Below, one piece after another: positions 1-10,700 of a stretch of DNA of 64,000 nt; within the stretch, counting starts at the first letter, position 1; every line of letters begins with the position of its first letter. The DNA lies in IMG/VR virus record IMGVR_UViG_3300032307_000723, positions 1-64,000 of that record, one strand, 5' to 3'. The notes under the pieces are model-generated. The model saw nothing but the letters and a program-made list of their open reading frames with translations. It did no database searches and was not told the DNA's origin. This DNA comes from a virus. The position numbers and the translations under genes are program-made.

Positions 1-250
1 ACTCAAACGCCAACTACAACAACAACGTTGACTGCTACTCCTACTCAAACAAGTACTCAGACTCCAACTACAACAACAACATTAACTGCAACACCTACTC
101 AAACAAGTACTCAGACTCCAACTACAACAACAACATTAACTGCAACACCTACTCAAACAAGTACTCAAACGCCAACTACAACAACAACATTAACTGCAAC
201 ACCTACTCAAACACCAACTCAAACAAGTACTCAAACTCCAACTCCAACTA
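1..250 (+). repeat. 54-bp in-frame tandem repeats
   Basis: About four copies of an 18-codon unit coding LTATPTQTSTQTPTTTTT, nearly identical at DNA level apart from silent changes (aca/acg, cca/act). The number is a whole multiple of three bases so the frame is kept. The array may continue upstream of the window. Confidence 0.85.
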
Positions 251-2277
251 CAACTCCGATAATTTTTAACAGTTGTGATGTCGCGTTTAATAGTTCAGGA
301 AATGTATATCATTATAATCCAACTCTTAATACTTCAGAATTAGTATTATCAAGTGGAATTGGTTCTCCTGATGTTGCTATGACAAGTGATAGATTATGGT
401 TATATAATAGTAGTAATATTTATGAATATAATTTAACATTGAGTCCGTTTAGTCTATCTCAAACACCTAATAGAATAATATCTTACCCATCAGGGGCGAA
501 TGGTGCTGGATTAGGAGCAATTAGTAATACTACATTATTAATGGGTGGGTCTTCAATATATTCGTTAAATATTACAACAACAACCGCAACAAGTACCTTA
601 TTATTTAATTTACCATCCGGTACATTTGTTGATGGGGACATAATTTATAATCCAACAACAACACATTATTTTGTAACATATACGAATGGGGTTAATAGTT
701 TTATTGGTGAATTCTTAAGTGATGGTACAATTTGGAACTCCAGCCAATTACCATTTACTAGTGCTTGGGGTATGTATATTGTTGGTACCACATTATATGT
801 TACTCAGGGTACAGGTCAAGTATGGTCAATTAACCCTACAACCTTAGCGGCAACATTCGTACAAACAGTTGCTGGTGTTCCATTTATTTCAGGAGCAGCA
901 CAATCACCAAGTTGTATTACAAGTGAATTTATACAAACTCCTACTCCAACCCCAACACAAACTCCTACACCTACAAGAACGCAAACTCCAACACCAACTA
1001 CCACAACTACATTAACTGCAACTCAAACTCCGACAAGGACTTCAACGCAAACTCCAACACCAACAACAACGACTACTTTGACTGCCACTCAAACACCTAC
1101 AAGAACATCAACTCAAACTCCAACTCCAACTACCACAACAACATTAACTGCGACACAAACTCCAACAAGGACTCCAACGCCAACAACAACGACTACTTTG
1201 ACAGCAACTCAAACTCCGACAAGGACTCCAACACCAACTACCACAACAACATTAACTGCGACACAAACTCCAACAAGGACTCCAACTCCAACTACCACAA
1301 CAACATTAACTGCCACACAAACACCTACACCAACTCCAACACCGACAACGCCTGAGGTAGTTTGTGAATGTTATACATTGACTAATGAACCACCACTACC
1401 TCCTACACCGGCATTAGGTGTTACTAATTTCCAATATGTTGATTGTGACGGTGTTACTCAAAATACTGCGGCATTTGATGGTAGCCCTACTAATGTTTGT
1501 GCACGACAAGGTACTGCAGTAAGAACCGGTGGTGACCCGGGAAGTGTTTCTGTGTCAGCATATAATTGTTGTAATATACCAGTTAATTTTGGGTATAGAG
1601 TGACAGATGCAACTTGTGCATCTTCTGGTTGGTCTTTCGAAAATTTATGTATTAATGGTTCGGCAACAGATTTGTGTGATGCAACAGTGTTATATGAAGG
1701 GGATTTCGATGGAAATTGTACTTTTACTTTTGCACCTGCAGGTTATTATAAAATCACTGATAATACTAGTAGAAGATATTGGGATGGTACAACATTCCCG
1801 GCAGCTTGTTATGGATGTGGATGTCTTGTTGCTGATACAATAATAACATTATCGGATGGGTCAACCAAATTAATACAAGATATTCAAGTGAATGATGTAC
1901 TTAAATCTATTGATGTATCAGGAATGCCTCAACCTGCGAATGAGTGGTACTCTTGGAGTAGTGATACATTGAATTATGTTAGTTCGACATCAACGGTTAT
2001 TAATTTTACAACATACGAATTTGATTCAGTTGTTAACATTAATAATGGTAGATTAATTGCAACCGATTCTCATAACCACGTTGTTAAACAAAATGGTGTA
2101 TGGTATATCAGAACAACATCAGAATTAAACGTTGGTGATGTATTGTTGGATATTGATAATACTGAATTTGAAATTACTTCATTAGTGGTAATTACAGAAC
2201 CAACAACGGTATACGATGTTGATGTTAATAATAGTAACTTGTATTTTGCGAATAATGTCTTAACACATAATAAATAA
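1..2277 (+). CDS. Thr/Pro-repeat virion adhesin with C-terminal Hint domain (5' partial)
   Basis: The reading frame is open from base 1, so the start lies outside the window. Thr/Pro-rich repeats (bases 1-255) lead into a beta-propeller-like segment (about 256-930), a second Thr/Pro block (about 940-1350) and a Cys-containing domain with the signature YVDCDG. Bases 1822-2271 encode an intein/hedgehog-type Hint domain: Cys in CLVADTIITLSDG, a TxxH block (TDSHNH), and a final block VYDVDVNNSNLYFANN ending LTHNK-stop. Hint domains cleave at the N-terminal Cys; with one residue after His-Asn there is essentially no C-extein, so self-cleavage or ester/amide transfer is expected rather than splicing. 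Related Thr/Pro proteins follow, so a surface-exposed fibre or adhesin is inferred. Domain calls are from motifs; the function is not proven. Confidence 0.75.
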   Translation, partial: TQTPTTTTTLTATPTQTSTQTPTTTTTLTATPTQTSTQTPTTTTTLTATPTQTSTQTPTTTTTLTATPTQTPTQTSTQTPTPTTTPIIFNSCDVAFNSSGNVYHYNPTLNTSELVLSSGIGSPDVAMTSDRLWLYNSSNIYEYNLTLSPFSLSQTPNRIISYPSGANGAGLGAISNTTLLMGGSSIYSLNITTTTATSTLLFNLPSGTFVDGDIIYNPTTTHYFVTYTNGVNSFIGEFLSDGTIWNSSQLPFTSAWGMYIVGTTLYVTQGTGQVWSINPTTLAATFVQTVAGVPFISGAAQSPSCITSEFIQTPTPTPTQTPTPTRTQTPTPTTTTTLTATQTPTRTSTQTPTPTTTTTLTATQTPTRTSTQTPTPTTTTTLTATQTPTRTPTPTTTTTLTATQTPTRTPTPTTTTTLTATQTPTRTPTPTTTTTLTATQTPTPTPTPTTPEVVCECYTLTNEPPLPPTPALGVTNFQYVDCDGVTQNTAAFDGSPTNVCARQGTAVRTGGDPGSVSVSAYNCCNIPVNFGYRVTDATCASSGWSFENLCINGSATDLCDATVLYEGDFDGNCTFTFAPAGYYKITDNTSRRYWDGTTFPAACYGCGCLVADTIITLSDGSTKLIQDIQVNDVLKSIDVSGMPQPANEWYSWSSDTLNYVSSTSTVINFTTYEFDSVVNINNGRLIATDSHNHVVKQNGVWYIRTTSELNVGDVLLDIDNTEFEITSLVVITEPTTVYDVDVNNSNLYFANNVLTHNK
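940..1352 (+). repeat. Degenerate Thr/Pro-coding tandem repeats
   Basis: Repeats of LTATQTPTRTSTQTPTPTTT and shorter derivatives LTATQTPTRTPTPTTTTT. Synonymous codons vary between copies more than in the array at 1-250, which suggests an older array. It forms the second linker of the Hint-domain protein. Confidence 0.8.
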
Positions 2278-2310
2278 AAAAAAGGGATAGTAGCGAACTT
2301 TCCCTTTTTA
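2278..2310 (+). terminator. Intrinsic terminator
   Basis: AAAGGGA (2281-2287) pairs with TCCCTTT (2301-2307), followed by a T-run. It lies directly after the stop of the Hint-domain gene. Confidence 0.7.
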
Positions 2311-2335
2311 AGTGTTACCATTACTGATAACGGTC

Positions 2336-2521
2336 CTAAACGTCCTCTTTAAGAGGTGTATTTTCAGATTTTGATTTATATAACTTAAGTAGTTTTAGAG
2401 AATCTTTATAGTGTTTTTCTAACCTATCCAATTCATTTAATGAAGTTGAGGTTTCGCTAGCCTGATTATATTGTTCTTCGGCTTCTTTAATAATATTCTC
2501 AATGGTTGATAGAAGTTTCAT
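2336..2521 (-). CDS. Small acidic helical protein, unknown function
   Basis: A 61-residue minus-strand ORF between two plus-strand virion genes. The sequence is predicted helical and charged (ENIIKEAEEQYNQASE, LDRLEKHYKDSLKLLKLY) with a heptad-like pattern, so a short coiled coil is likely. A TATTTATA motif lies four bases upstream of the ATG on the same strand, which supports the gene being real. No family recognised. Confidence 0.55.
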   Translation of the reverse strand: MKLLSTIENIIKEAEEQYNQASETSTSLNELDRLEKHYKDSLKLLKLYKSKSENTPLKEDV

Positions 2522-2525
2522 ATAA

Positions 2526-2533
2526 TATAAATA
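2526..2533 (-). promoter_or_regulatory. TATTTATA late-type promoter motif
   Basis: Minus-strand TATTTATA immediately upstream of the small minus-strand ORF starting at 2521. It is one member of a recurrent motif class in this window. Confidence 0.45.
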
Positions 2534-2604
2534 TTCGAAACACCTCTATTTATTTGTTTTTTAATAAAACTATATTTCTTTTTGTATAAAACCCATTATG
2601 TGGT

Positions 2605-2612
2605 TATTTATA
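2605..2612 (+). promoter_or_regulatory. TATTTATA late-type promoter motif
   Basis: TATTTATA followed by GTAAAAC, 15 bases before the ATG at 2628 of a large virion gene. The same extended string TATTTATAGTAA precedes the minus-strand gene that starts at 48722. Confidence 0.55.
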
Positions 2613-2627
2613 GTAAAACAAATTTGA

Positions 2628-5600
2628 ATGGCTTGTAAAGATTATGACATAATAATAAGTGCTCTTGATATTGCGAATGCAACAGGTAATAGTAATCCTA
2701 CTCAGAATGGTACTGTGTTTGTTGATTACACTGATTGTTATGGTACACCGTTTCAACTATCATATAGTAGTGCAGGTACTTATAGTAGTGCAGTCTGTGG
2801 TGACGATTCAATTTCTTTTGTCTTTTCTTATTTTAATAATAATGTAGGAACTATTACGACTAATAGTTATGAGAATCAACAAAGTGCATGTGCAACAGTT
2901 TGTTATAATGCGGATGCGACAGTTAGTTCAACTGACTTAGCTGACGCTACCGGAAATACTGATGTTAGTAAGAATAACAAAGTTTTCTTCCAATACGTTG
3001 ATTGTGATGGTAATGGTCAAACAAGTGATGGGTATGGAACCGCAGGATTTTTCCCTGATGCAGAATGTATTTCAGGTATAACAAGTACATTTGCGATATA
3101 TTATAAAAACGATGTCATTAATTACACAATTTTAAGTAGTTTAATTAATAATTATACTATTTGTGTTCCGTTAACTCCGACCCCAACTCCAACACCAACA
3201 AATACATCTACACCAACACAAACTCCAACAAATACTCAGACTTCTACACCAACACAAACACCAACAAATACAGAAACACCAACTCAAACACCAACAAACA
3301 CAGGAACTCCAACACAAACGCCAACAAATACTCAAACTTCTACTCCAACTCAAACACCAACAAGTACTCAAACTTCAACACCAACTCCGACACCTACCTC
3401 AACAGGTGGTTATATTGTTGAATTTCAGAGTTGTGTTAATTCATTAAATAAATTTAGATTTATTGGATTACCATCAACTTTTGGTAATGGAGACACTTAT
3501 TTGATTAGTGGTGGTACTGAATTTGAGGGATGTGCGACTGTTGTACCATATACAGGTTCAGGCCCAATATATAACGGTTCAGGAGTTAGTTTTACACTTG
3601 TAGGTTTTGGTTGTGGAGACCCTATATGTCCAAGAACAAATAATATACCGGCAATTTTAACAAGTTGTGGGGATGGTTCTATTCTTTATGCAAATGTTGA
3701 AGAAGGAACTGCTTTTACTGGTGCGGTTTATTTTTATAATGGTCAATGTTATTCATTCGTTGAATTTTCAGGACCGGGTGGACCTGATTTAGGTGAGCCG
3801 GATTATAAAGATTGTTCTTCCTGTACTCCAACCCAAACGCCAACACCAACACCTCAACCAACACCAACAAACACGCCAACACCATCGACAACGCCACAAA
3901 ATTGTCCAAACAATGTTTATTGTTTTAGAACAACATTATCTTCGTTATCAGGTTATAGTGGAAATTATACATCATCAGGTTCATACAATTCAAGACCGTA
4001 TTACTCAGGTGATTCTATTAATACTTCATTTATTTATTATACAGGTAACTATTGGTGTTTAAGTAATAGTTTAGGAGGTTCTTGTTTATTACAAGGTGCA
4101 ACACCTTGTTACTCAAGTTGTCCGGATATATCGGCTAATGATTTTACTGCGGGTATTTGTCCGTCACCAACACCATTACCAATTGATTGTACTACCTTTG
4201 ATTTTAGTGCTTATTTCGATTGTAATTTTGAACCAACTCCAACACCAATTCCAATAATTGATTGTGAAAATGTTAATTTTGAAGTGACTTCTGTTGCGGT
4301 TACACCAACACCATTACCACCGGTTGATAATTGTATTGGTACTGCAGTATCATTTAGTTTAAGTGGATATACTCCTGTTGGTCCGACAGTTACTTCTACT
4401 CCAACTCAAATGCCAACTCCTGATATTCCTTCGGGAGGTCAAGTAACATTTAATATGTTAGAGGAAACATTTACGTGTGTTTCAGTTAAAGTATTAAAAC
4501 TTTGTTCAGATGATAGTGTGATATATGTTAATGATGGTTTAGTTTATAATAATTTACCATTAACAACAGGAACTACATTCTTAGCATTGATAAATAATGT
4601 TCAAACATGTGTGACATATGTTAGGGATGAGTTCAACTTATCATCAAATGCTAATGTTAATTCTGTACTTAATGTTTATGGTAATTGTGCTTCTTGTGGT
4701 ATTTTACCAACTCCAACACCAACATCAACATCAACTCAAACGCCAACACCAACTCAAACACAGACTCAAACACCTACACCAACAAATACGTCAACACCAA
4801 CACAAACTCCTACTCAAACGTCGACTCAAACTCCCACACCAACTACAACATCAACATTAGGTACAACACCACCACCTACACCGACAAATACAGGTACTCC
4901 TACTCCAACACCTACTCAAACACCTACTCAAAACCCTTGTAATTGTATTACTTTTGTTGATTATGTGGGCAGTAGGCCTTATCAATACACTGATTGTTCG
5001 GGGGTAATTGTAACTGGTACTACACAACCTCTTGGTAATTTCCAACCCCCAAATGTGTTTAGTGTTTGTGGTAGTAACCCTTTAACTAATAATCCAAAAT
5101 TCACTTTCACTATTAATGGTTTATGTAGTAATCGTGTGAACTGTGATGTAATTCCAACTCAAACACCGACTCCAACATCAACACCGACACCAACACCGAC
5201 ATCAAAATATGTTTATGTGTTTGAAAGTTGTGTTGCTATTAACCCTAAAATTAGTTCACAATTAACACAAATAATACAAGATTCTCCTTTATCGTTTGTA
5301 ATTAATGTTGACGAGGTTTTCAAAGATAAAGATGAAATTTGTTGGAGATATGTTGGTAGATTTGGCACTAATTATATTCCACCAAGTAATGTAAATATAA
5401 TAACTTATAGTGGTGATTATTTTGCGGGTGTTTCACCAACAATTTACCCTAACTGTAGTACTTGTATTGAAAGACCATTATGTGATATACCTGAAAATTT
5501 AGAGAAGTGGACACTAGTTGAAAATGTGTATGGAGGACAATTCCCGAGTATTTATTGGAACTTTAATTTGGGTGAATTATCTGACGCTTGTAATGCGTGG

Positions 5601-5882
5601 AATTGGTATTATGGAAATTATAATCAAATTACCGAAATTAATTATGATATTCGTTATATAGGTGTTGAAAGTTTAGCTATTGGAAATATTGCTTATGGAT
5701 ATAGTCCGGGAGAAGATAAATTTTATTGTCCTCCATTCCCTGCCGGGAATTATTGGTTATTAAATTATAGTACTAATTCAAATATAATTCAAAATAATCC
5801 TTCGTCTCCTGATATGACAATAATTCAGATAGATAGTCAAGGTATAATAACAAATATAACAACTTGTTATTTTCAACCATAA
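2628..5882 (+). CDS. Large modular Thr/Pro-repeat virion adhesin
   Basis: A 1084-residue protein. The N-terminal module (about residues 1-94, starting MACKDYDIIIS) contains YTDCYG and is repeated at about 95-182 with YVDCDG; the same module begins the protein starting at 7715. Thr/Pro blocks (PTQTPTNTQTSTPT-like) separate several Cys-bearing globular segments, including another module with YTDCSG near residue 785. There is no signal peptide or membrane segment. The architecture, beads of small disulphide- or metal-capable domains on stiff Thr/Pro stalks, fits a phage surface fibre or host-binding protein. This role is inferred from architecture and from its location next to tail-type genes. 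ATG at 2628 follows a TATTTATA motif. Confidence 0.7.
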   Translation: MACKDYDIIISALDIANATGNSNPTQNGTVFVDYTDCYGTPFQLSYSSAGTYSSAVCGDDSISFVFSYFNNNVGTITTNSYENQQSACATVCYNADATVSSTDLADATGNTDVSKNNKVFFQYVDCDGNGQTSDGYGTAGFFPDAECISGITSTFAIYYKNDVINYTILSSLINNYTICVPLTPTPTPTPTNTSTPTQTPTNTQTSTPTQTPTNTETPTQTPTNTGTPTQTPTNTQTSTPTQTPTSTQTSTPTPTPTSTGGYIVEFQSCVNSLNKFRFIGLPSTFGNGDTYLISGGTEFEGCATVVPYTGSGPIYNGSGVSFTLVGFGCGDPICPRTNNIPAILTSCGDGSILYANVEEGTAFTGAVYFYNGQCYSFVEFSGPGGPDLGEPDYKDCSSCTPTQTPTPTPQPTPTNTPTPSTTPQNCPNNVYCFRTTLSSLSGYSGNYTSSGSYNSRPYYSGDSINTSFIYYTGNYWCLSNSLGGSCLLQGATPCYSSCPDISANDFTAGICPSPTPLPIDCTTFDFSAYFDCNFEPTPTPIPIIDCENVNFEVTSVAVTPTPLPPVDNCIGTAVSFSLSGYTPVGPTVTSTPTQMPTPDIPSGGQVTFNMLEETFTCVSVKVLKLCSDDSVIYVNDGLVYNNLPLTTGTTFLALINNVQTCVTYVRDEFNLSSNANVNSVLNVYGNCASCGILPTPTPTSTSTQTPTPTQTQTQTPTPTNTSTPTQTPTQTSTQTPTPTTTSTLGTTPPPTPTNTGTPTPTPTQTPTQNPCNCITFVDYVGSRPYQYTDCSGVIVTGTTQPLGNFQPPNVFSVCGSNPLTNNPKFTFTINGLCSNRVNCDVIPTQTPTPTSTPTPTPTSKYVYVFESCVAINPKISSQLTQIIQDSPLSFVINVDEVFKDKDEICWRYVGRFGTNYIPPSNVNIITYSGDYFAGVSPTIYPNCSTCIERPLCDIPENLEKWTLVENVYGGQFPSIYWNFNLGELSDACNAWNWYYGNYNQITEINYDIRYIGVESLAIGNIAYGYSPGEDKFYCPPFPAGNYWLLNYSTNSNIIQNNPSSPDMTIIQIDSQGIITNITTCYFQP
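3170..3405 (+). repeat. Thr/Pro-coding tandem repeats
   Basis: Repeats of TQTPTNT and TSTPTQTPTNT units in frame, with mixed synonymous codons. Further short blocks occur in the same gene near 3825-3895, 4710-4935 and 5155-5205. Confidence 0.75.
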
Positions 5883-5893
5883 TAATATATAAC

Positions 5894-6112
5894 ATGGCAG
5901 TACAAGTAACAATTAATAGTATAACAGGACAATCACCATTTGATATTTATATATGTCAATCAAATGGTACGGGTTGTTTTTATATATCAACAATAACGTC
6001 AACACCATATGTGTTTGACATACCTGAACCATACAATAGTTCAACATCTTATCAATTAAAAGTAATTGATTCAAATAATTGTACAATAACCGGAGTAGAA
6101 AACGTAGAATGA
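5894..6112 (+). CDS. Stand-alone copy of a virion-adhesin N-terminal domain
   Basis: A 72-residue protein starting MAVQVTINSITGQSPFDIYI. It aligns along its length with the first ~75 residues of the next gene (MSQEVTILSVTANTPVDVYY): both keep VTI..., the F/T-FD(I/V)P-PY block and a C-terminal I-D-x-x-x-C segment. A longer frame starts at 5864 but would overlap the previous stop, so the ATG at 5894 is preferred. Its stop overlaps the next start as ATGA. Probable role: accessory or capping subunit of the adhesin encoded next (inferred). Confidence 0.65.
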   Translation: MAVQVTINSITGQSPFDIYICQSNGTGCFYISTITSTPYVFDIPEPYNSSTSYQLKVIDSNNCTITGVENVE

Positions 6113-7677
6113 GTCAAGAAGTAACCATATTATCAGTAACAGCGAACACACCTGTAGATGTCTACTATTGTGATTCGTTTAGTGCGAATTGTGTTTTCGT
6201 GGATTCTGTTACAGTTTTTCCATTCACATTTGATGTTCCACCACCATACGATGGGACAAATATTGTTGTTAAAATAATTGATAATGAATTTTGTGTTGAT
6301 GGTCAAGTGATTTCAATTTCACCAACTCCAACAAGTAGTGTGACACCAACCGTGACACCGACACAAACTCAAACGCCAACTAATAGTCCAACACAAACTC
6401 CAACACAAACACAAACTCCAACAAATACGCAAACTCCAACAAATACATCGACTAATACTCCAACACCAACATCCACATCTGCTAATGCGATTCATTATGT
6501 TGGTCAAAATTCGTTCACAACTTCAGGTAATGTATGTAATCAAATAATGACTATTTTACCATATTACACTTACTTAAGTGCGTCAAATAATGTACCTGTA
6601 ATTGGTACAACAATTTATCAAACAAATGTTAACGGAGTTCTTTACAATCCATTAGATGGTGGTTTAAAATATTACAAAATGACTTTTGGTGGGTATTATT
6701 ATGTGGTTCAAATTAACGGAAACGGGGAGATAACATCTTTTGAAATATGTTCAGGATTGGTTACACCAACACCGACAAGTACAACAACTCCAACAAATAC
6801 CCCAACAAATACTTCAACACCTACAAATACGCCTACAAATACCACAACTAATACATTAACACCGACAAATACACCGACAAATACATTAACACCGACAAAT
6901 ACACCGACAAATACATTAACACCGACAAATACACCGACAAATACATTAACACCGACAACTACACCAACAAATACATTAACACCAACAAATACAGGTACTC
7001 CGACACCAACTCCAACATCCGCAGCAAGTGGAGTTTCAGAATATGGTTATTTATATGGGTCATATTTTACACATAATAGTGATAATTTTGTACCAAATGG
7101 GTGGAGAATTCCGGAATATCATACAAGTGGAGGTGTTCAAAGTGATGTATTTATTTTAAGAAATTATGTTGTTTCTAATAGTGGCCCATTGAAAAGTACT
7201 CGTACTTCTCCTACAATTTCACCAAGATGGTTAAGTCCAAACACAGGTGCTTCTGATTTATATGGGTTTGGTGCATTGCCGGCCGGAGTTCGATTCCCTA
7301 ATGGTAATTTTATTCGTAGAGAACAAGAATTTGATATGTTATTTGGAGGTTATGATTCTACAGGTAATGTTCCTGTTCAGGGTTACTTAAGTCTCCGATA
7401 TGATAATACTGTTATTAGTTGGTCGCCATCTTCATTTTTCCAAAATTATGGTGCCTCGGTTAGATTTATTAAAGAGGACCCAAATGATTGGTCGCCTGGT
7501 GACACTGTAACTGATTATGAAGGAAATGTTTATAATACGGTTAAAATTGGTACACAAGTATGGACTGTTGAAAATTGGAAATCAAGAAAATATTTTGATG
7601 GTACGGATATTCCATTGATTCAAAATAGTTCTATATGGAGTTCAACAAATACACCTGCAATGTGTTACTATGTTTAA
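6109..7677 (+). CDS. Thr/Pro-repeat virion adhesin with Fib_succ-type C-terminal domain
   Basis: A 522-residue protein starting MSQEVTILSVTANTPVDVYY at the ATGA overlap. Its order is: beta-rich N-domain (~75 residues, duplicated in the preceding gene), Thr/Pro stalk, small central domain, a long PTNTPTNTLT stalk, and a C-terminal domain of ~210 residues. The last domain has EYGYLYGSYF, GWRIPEYHTSGG, SPRWLSPNTGASDLYGFGAL and YNTVKIGTQVWTVENWKSRK, the pattern of the Fibrobacter succinogenes major paralogous domain (C-type-lectin-like fold family). Such a domain at the tip suggests a receptor-binding role; this is an inference. Confidence 0.72.
   Translation: MSQEVTILSVTANTPVDVYYCDSFSANCVFVDSVTVFPFTFDVPPPYDGTNIVVKIIDNEFCVDGQVISISPTPTSSVTPTVTPTQTQTPTNSPTQTPTQTQTPTNTQTPTNTSTNTPTPTSTSANAIHYVGQNSFTTSGNVCNQIMTILPYYTYLSASNNVPVIGTTIYQTNVNGVLYNPLDGGLKYYKMTFGGYYYVVQINGNGEITSFEICSGLVTPTPTSTTTPTNTPTNTSTPTNTPTNTTTNTLTPTNTPTNTLTPTNTPTNTLTPTNTPTNTLTPTTTPTNTLTPTNTGTPTPTPTSAASGVSEYGYLYGSYFTHNSDNFVPNGWRIPEYHTSGGVQSDVFILRNYVVSNSGPLKSTRTSPTISPRWLSPNTGASDLYGFGALPAGVRFPNGNFIRREQEFDMLFGGYDSTGNVPVQGYLSLRYDNTVISWSPSSFFQNYGASVRFIKEDPNDWSPGDTVTDYEGNVYNTVKIGTQVWTVENWKSRKYFDGTDIPLIQNSSIWSSTNTPAMCYYV
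6853..6980 (+). repeat. Perfect 30-bp tandem repeat
   Basis: Three identical 30-base units (6853-6882, 6883-6912, 6913-6942) and a fourth with two substitutions, each coding LTPTNTPTNT. Unlike other Thr/Pro arrays here, the copies share synonymous codons, which implies recent expansion by slippage or unequal recombination. Confidence 0.85.
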
Positions 7678-7714
7678 TAAAACAAATAAAAATATAATTA
7701 TAGAATAAAGAATA

Positions 7715-10700
7715 ATGGCTTGTAAGTATTATGACATAACGATAAGTGAAATAGATATTGCGGATGCAACGGGTAATACTATTTCCCCTAACTTAAATGG
7801 TAAAGTTTTTGTTAAATATACTGATTGTGATGGTATAGAACAAGAGGTGGGATATGATACTCCTGGTACTTATGTTGACGAGTTTTGTGCGAATAATGAT
7901 GAACTCGTTTTAATAGGGTTTTATTCTAATAATCAACCTTTCTCCCTAACTATAAATTCAACATATAGTGAACAAGGTGATTGTTCAGTTACTTGTTTTG
8001 GGTATTTGTATAATTGGTATGCAGCAACAGATGTCAGAAATATTTCTGCAGCTGGGTGGGAAGTTCCTACAATTTCAGATTATCAAATTTTAGCGAATTA
8101 TTTAGGAGCTGCTGGTAATTATGTTACAAATGTGGTTGGTGGTAAATTAAAAGAGACCGGATTAACTTATTGGAATAGTCCAAATGTAGGAGCAACTAAT
8201 GAAGTTGGGTTTAACGCTATTGGAAGTGGGGTAAGAACGACTGGATTTGGACTATTAGGTACGAGTGGATATTTATGGACAAGAGATAACCCATTTCCAA
8301 GTGGGGGATATCTAGCTATGTTATCCAATTCAAATCAAAACTTTGTCTGTGCAACTGGTAATTCGTATCTTAAAAAAGATGGATATGCTTTAAGATTAAA
8401 AAAAATAACTACAACATTAGTTAATGGACAAACAGGTACTTATGTTGGGAATGATGGAAAAACATATGACACGATTTGTATTGGAACACAAGAATGGGTA
8501 TCTCAAAATTTAACAGAAACTAAATATAGAGATTTAAGTGATATATCGAATGTTACCGTTCAAGCAACTTGGAGTGGGTTAACAACAGGAGCTTATTGTA
8601 TTTACAACAACGACCCTGTAAATGTTAGTGGTTGCCCTCCACTACCACCAACACCGACAACACTTTGTTTTGAATATATTGGTTTAAATTACCCTAACCC
8701 GTCAGAAGTATTTTTATGTGATATTAGCTCGGCTCCATCACTTTATAATGGTAAAAATTATTGGATATTATCTGATTGTGCTCAACCAGAACAATGTAGT
8801 TATTTCGATATAGGGTTTGTTTGGTGGAATGATTTAACATCTTCGTGGTATAATAGTACAACATTAGGTGGTACAGGTATATATGAAGCTTTAAGTGAAC
8901 TACAAAATCCCGGAGACTACCCTATACAAATACCAGGGGTTTATGAATGGACATTCCTACCGGCATCTTTTTGTACTTGTTGCCCATCTATTATTAATTC
9001 AAATTTAGGTTCGTGTTCTGAACCAACTCCAACACCTACTCCAACACCAACAAATACTCAAACACCAACAAATACTCAAACACCGACTAAGACACCAACC
9101 CAAACACCAACTCAAACTCAAACACCAACGAATACTGTTACATCTAGTCAAACCCCATCAACAACTCCAATTAGTTGTGGATTAGGGTTAATTAAAACAA
9201 ATAGTGAATATTATTACACTGATTGTTGTGGTAATTTTATCTCAGGTTTTAACAATACCGGTGATGGATTACAAGTAAGTTTTAATTATAACTTGCCAAG
9301 AGGAGGTGTGGGTAAATTAAATGTGCCTGCGACAATTTCTTGTCCCTCACCAACTCCAACCCCGACTCAAACTGTTACACCAACAAATACTGTTACACCA
9401 ACGGTAACCCCAACAAATACTACAACACCCACACCATCAATTACACCATCGATTACTCCGTCAAACAGCCCGGTTGCGAGAATTCAAAATAGTTGTGATG
9501 TTATTACTTTATTTGATATGGGTATTTCATGTAATGTGATACAAAATCCTTCTAGTCCTACTTCATTAGATGGTATTATTTCGGTAAATGTAACAGGAGG
9601 AACCGCTCCTTATTCATATTATTGGAACGGAAATGCGGGACCTCAAACGTTATTCGGAGTTACTCAAGGTGACTATGAGATTTTTGTTACAGATTTTTCT
9701 TGGCCTGATGGTGGTCCTGATTTTACTGCTTCAACAATATGTTCATTAGTTGGACCAACACCAACACAAACTCCAACAATGACACCAACACCAACTAGTA
9801 CACGACCAATTCAATGTGTTGAGTTGTGTATGATTATCACCGATTCACTAAGGGGTACTACTATATTAGGACCTATTCAATTTGAATGTTACGGATATAA
9901 AAATGGTCAATTTACTTGGTTTGGTGAATGGAATGGTAAACCATTATATATAATATGGAATCCAACAAACAATAAATGGGAAGTATATTCAGATTCTCAA
10001 GGTAACCAATTATTCAATTTAGGTAGTACAAGTTTATCAAATTACGGAACTATTATTGCAAGTACTAGTACGAGTGCGATTCCTGTATCAGCATGGAATC
10101 TTTATGGGGAAGAAAGTAATGGTAATGTGACAGTAACTACAGGTTCTTGTCCAGAATACTCACCACTATCATTAAATTTATTAGCAACAAATAATAGTTG
10201 TTTAAATATGGTAAATTGTGATGGTTCAATTACTGCCAATGCTCAAGGTGGGTTAGCACCATATTATTATTCGATAAATGGTGGAATTACAACTCAAGAA
10301 AGTCCTTCATTTAATAATTTATGTCCAAATGATTATGAGGTTACGGTTTATGATTCTGCAGGGGGTCAACAATCAAGTGTTGCCAATGTTGGATATAATG
10401 GTAGTCCGGTTACTTACCAACTTTCAATAACTAATTCTGGTTCACCCGTTTCATCTACCGTACCTAATGTTTCAAATAATTTAACTCAAAGTTATAAAAT
10501 CGTGTCAGTACCTCCAATACCTGTTGGGTTAACGATATCATTTAATTTGTCAATATCAAATACTAAGATATATCAAGGACCTGGTAATGGAACAATTGAC
10601 AATACATTAATTATTACTAAAAATGGTACGGAACAAACACCAACATTTGTTTCAAATGTACCTGTTATTGGTAATAGACCAAATTGTTCACCGAACATTG

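Noticed and set aside
1-260. Regular 54-bp repeats that could look like a CRISPR array
   Set aside because: The repeats are in frame, code for one Thr/Pro-rich polypeptide and have no unique spacers between them.
7994-8630. Diversity-generating retroelement target in the Fib_succ-type domains
   Set aside because: No reverse transcriptase, template repeat or adenine-biased variable repeat was found in the window.
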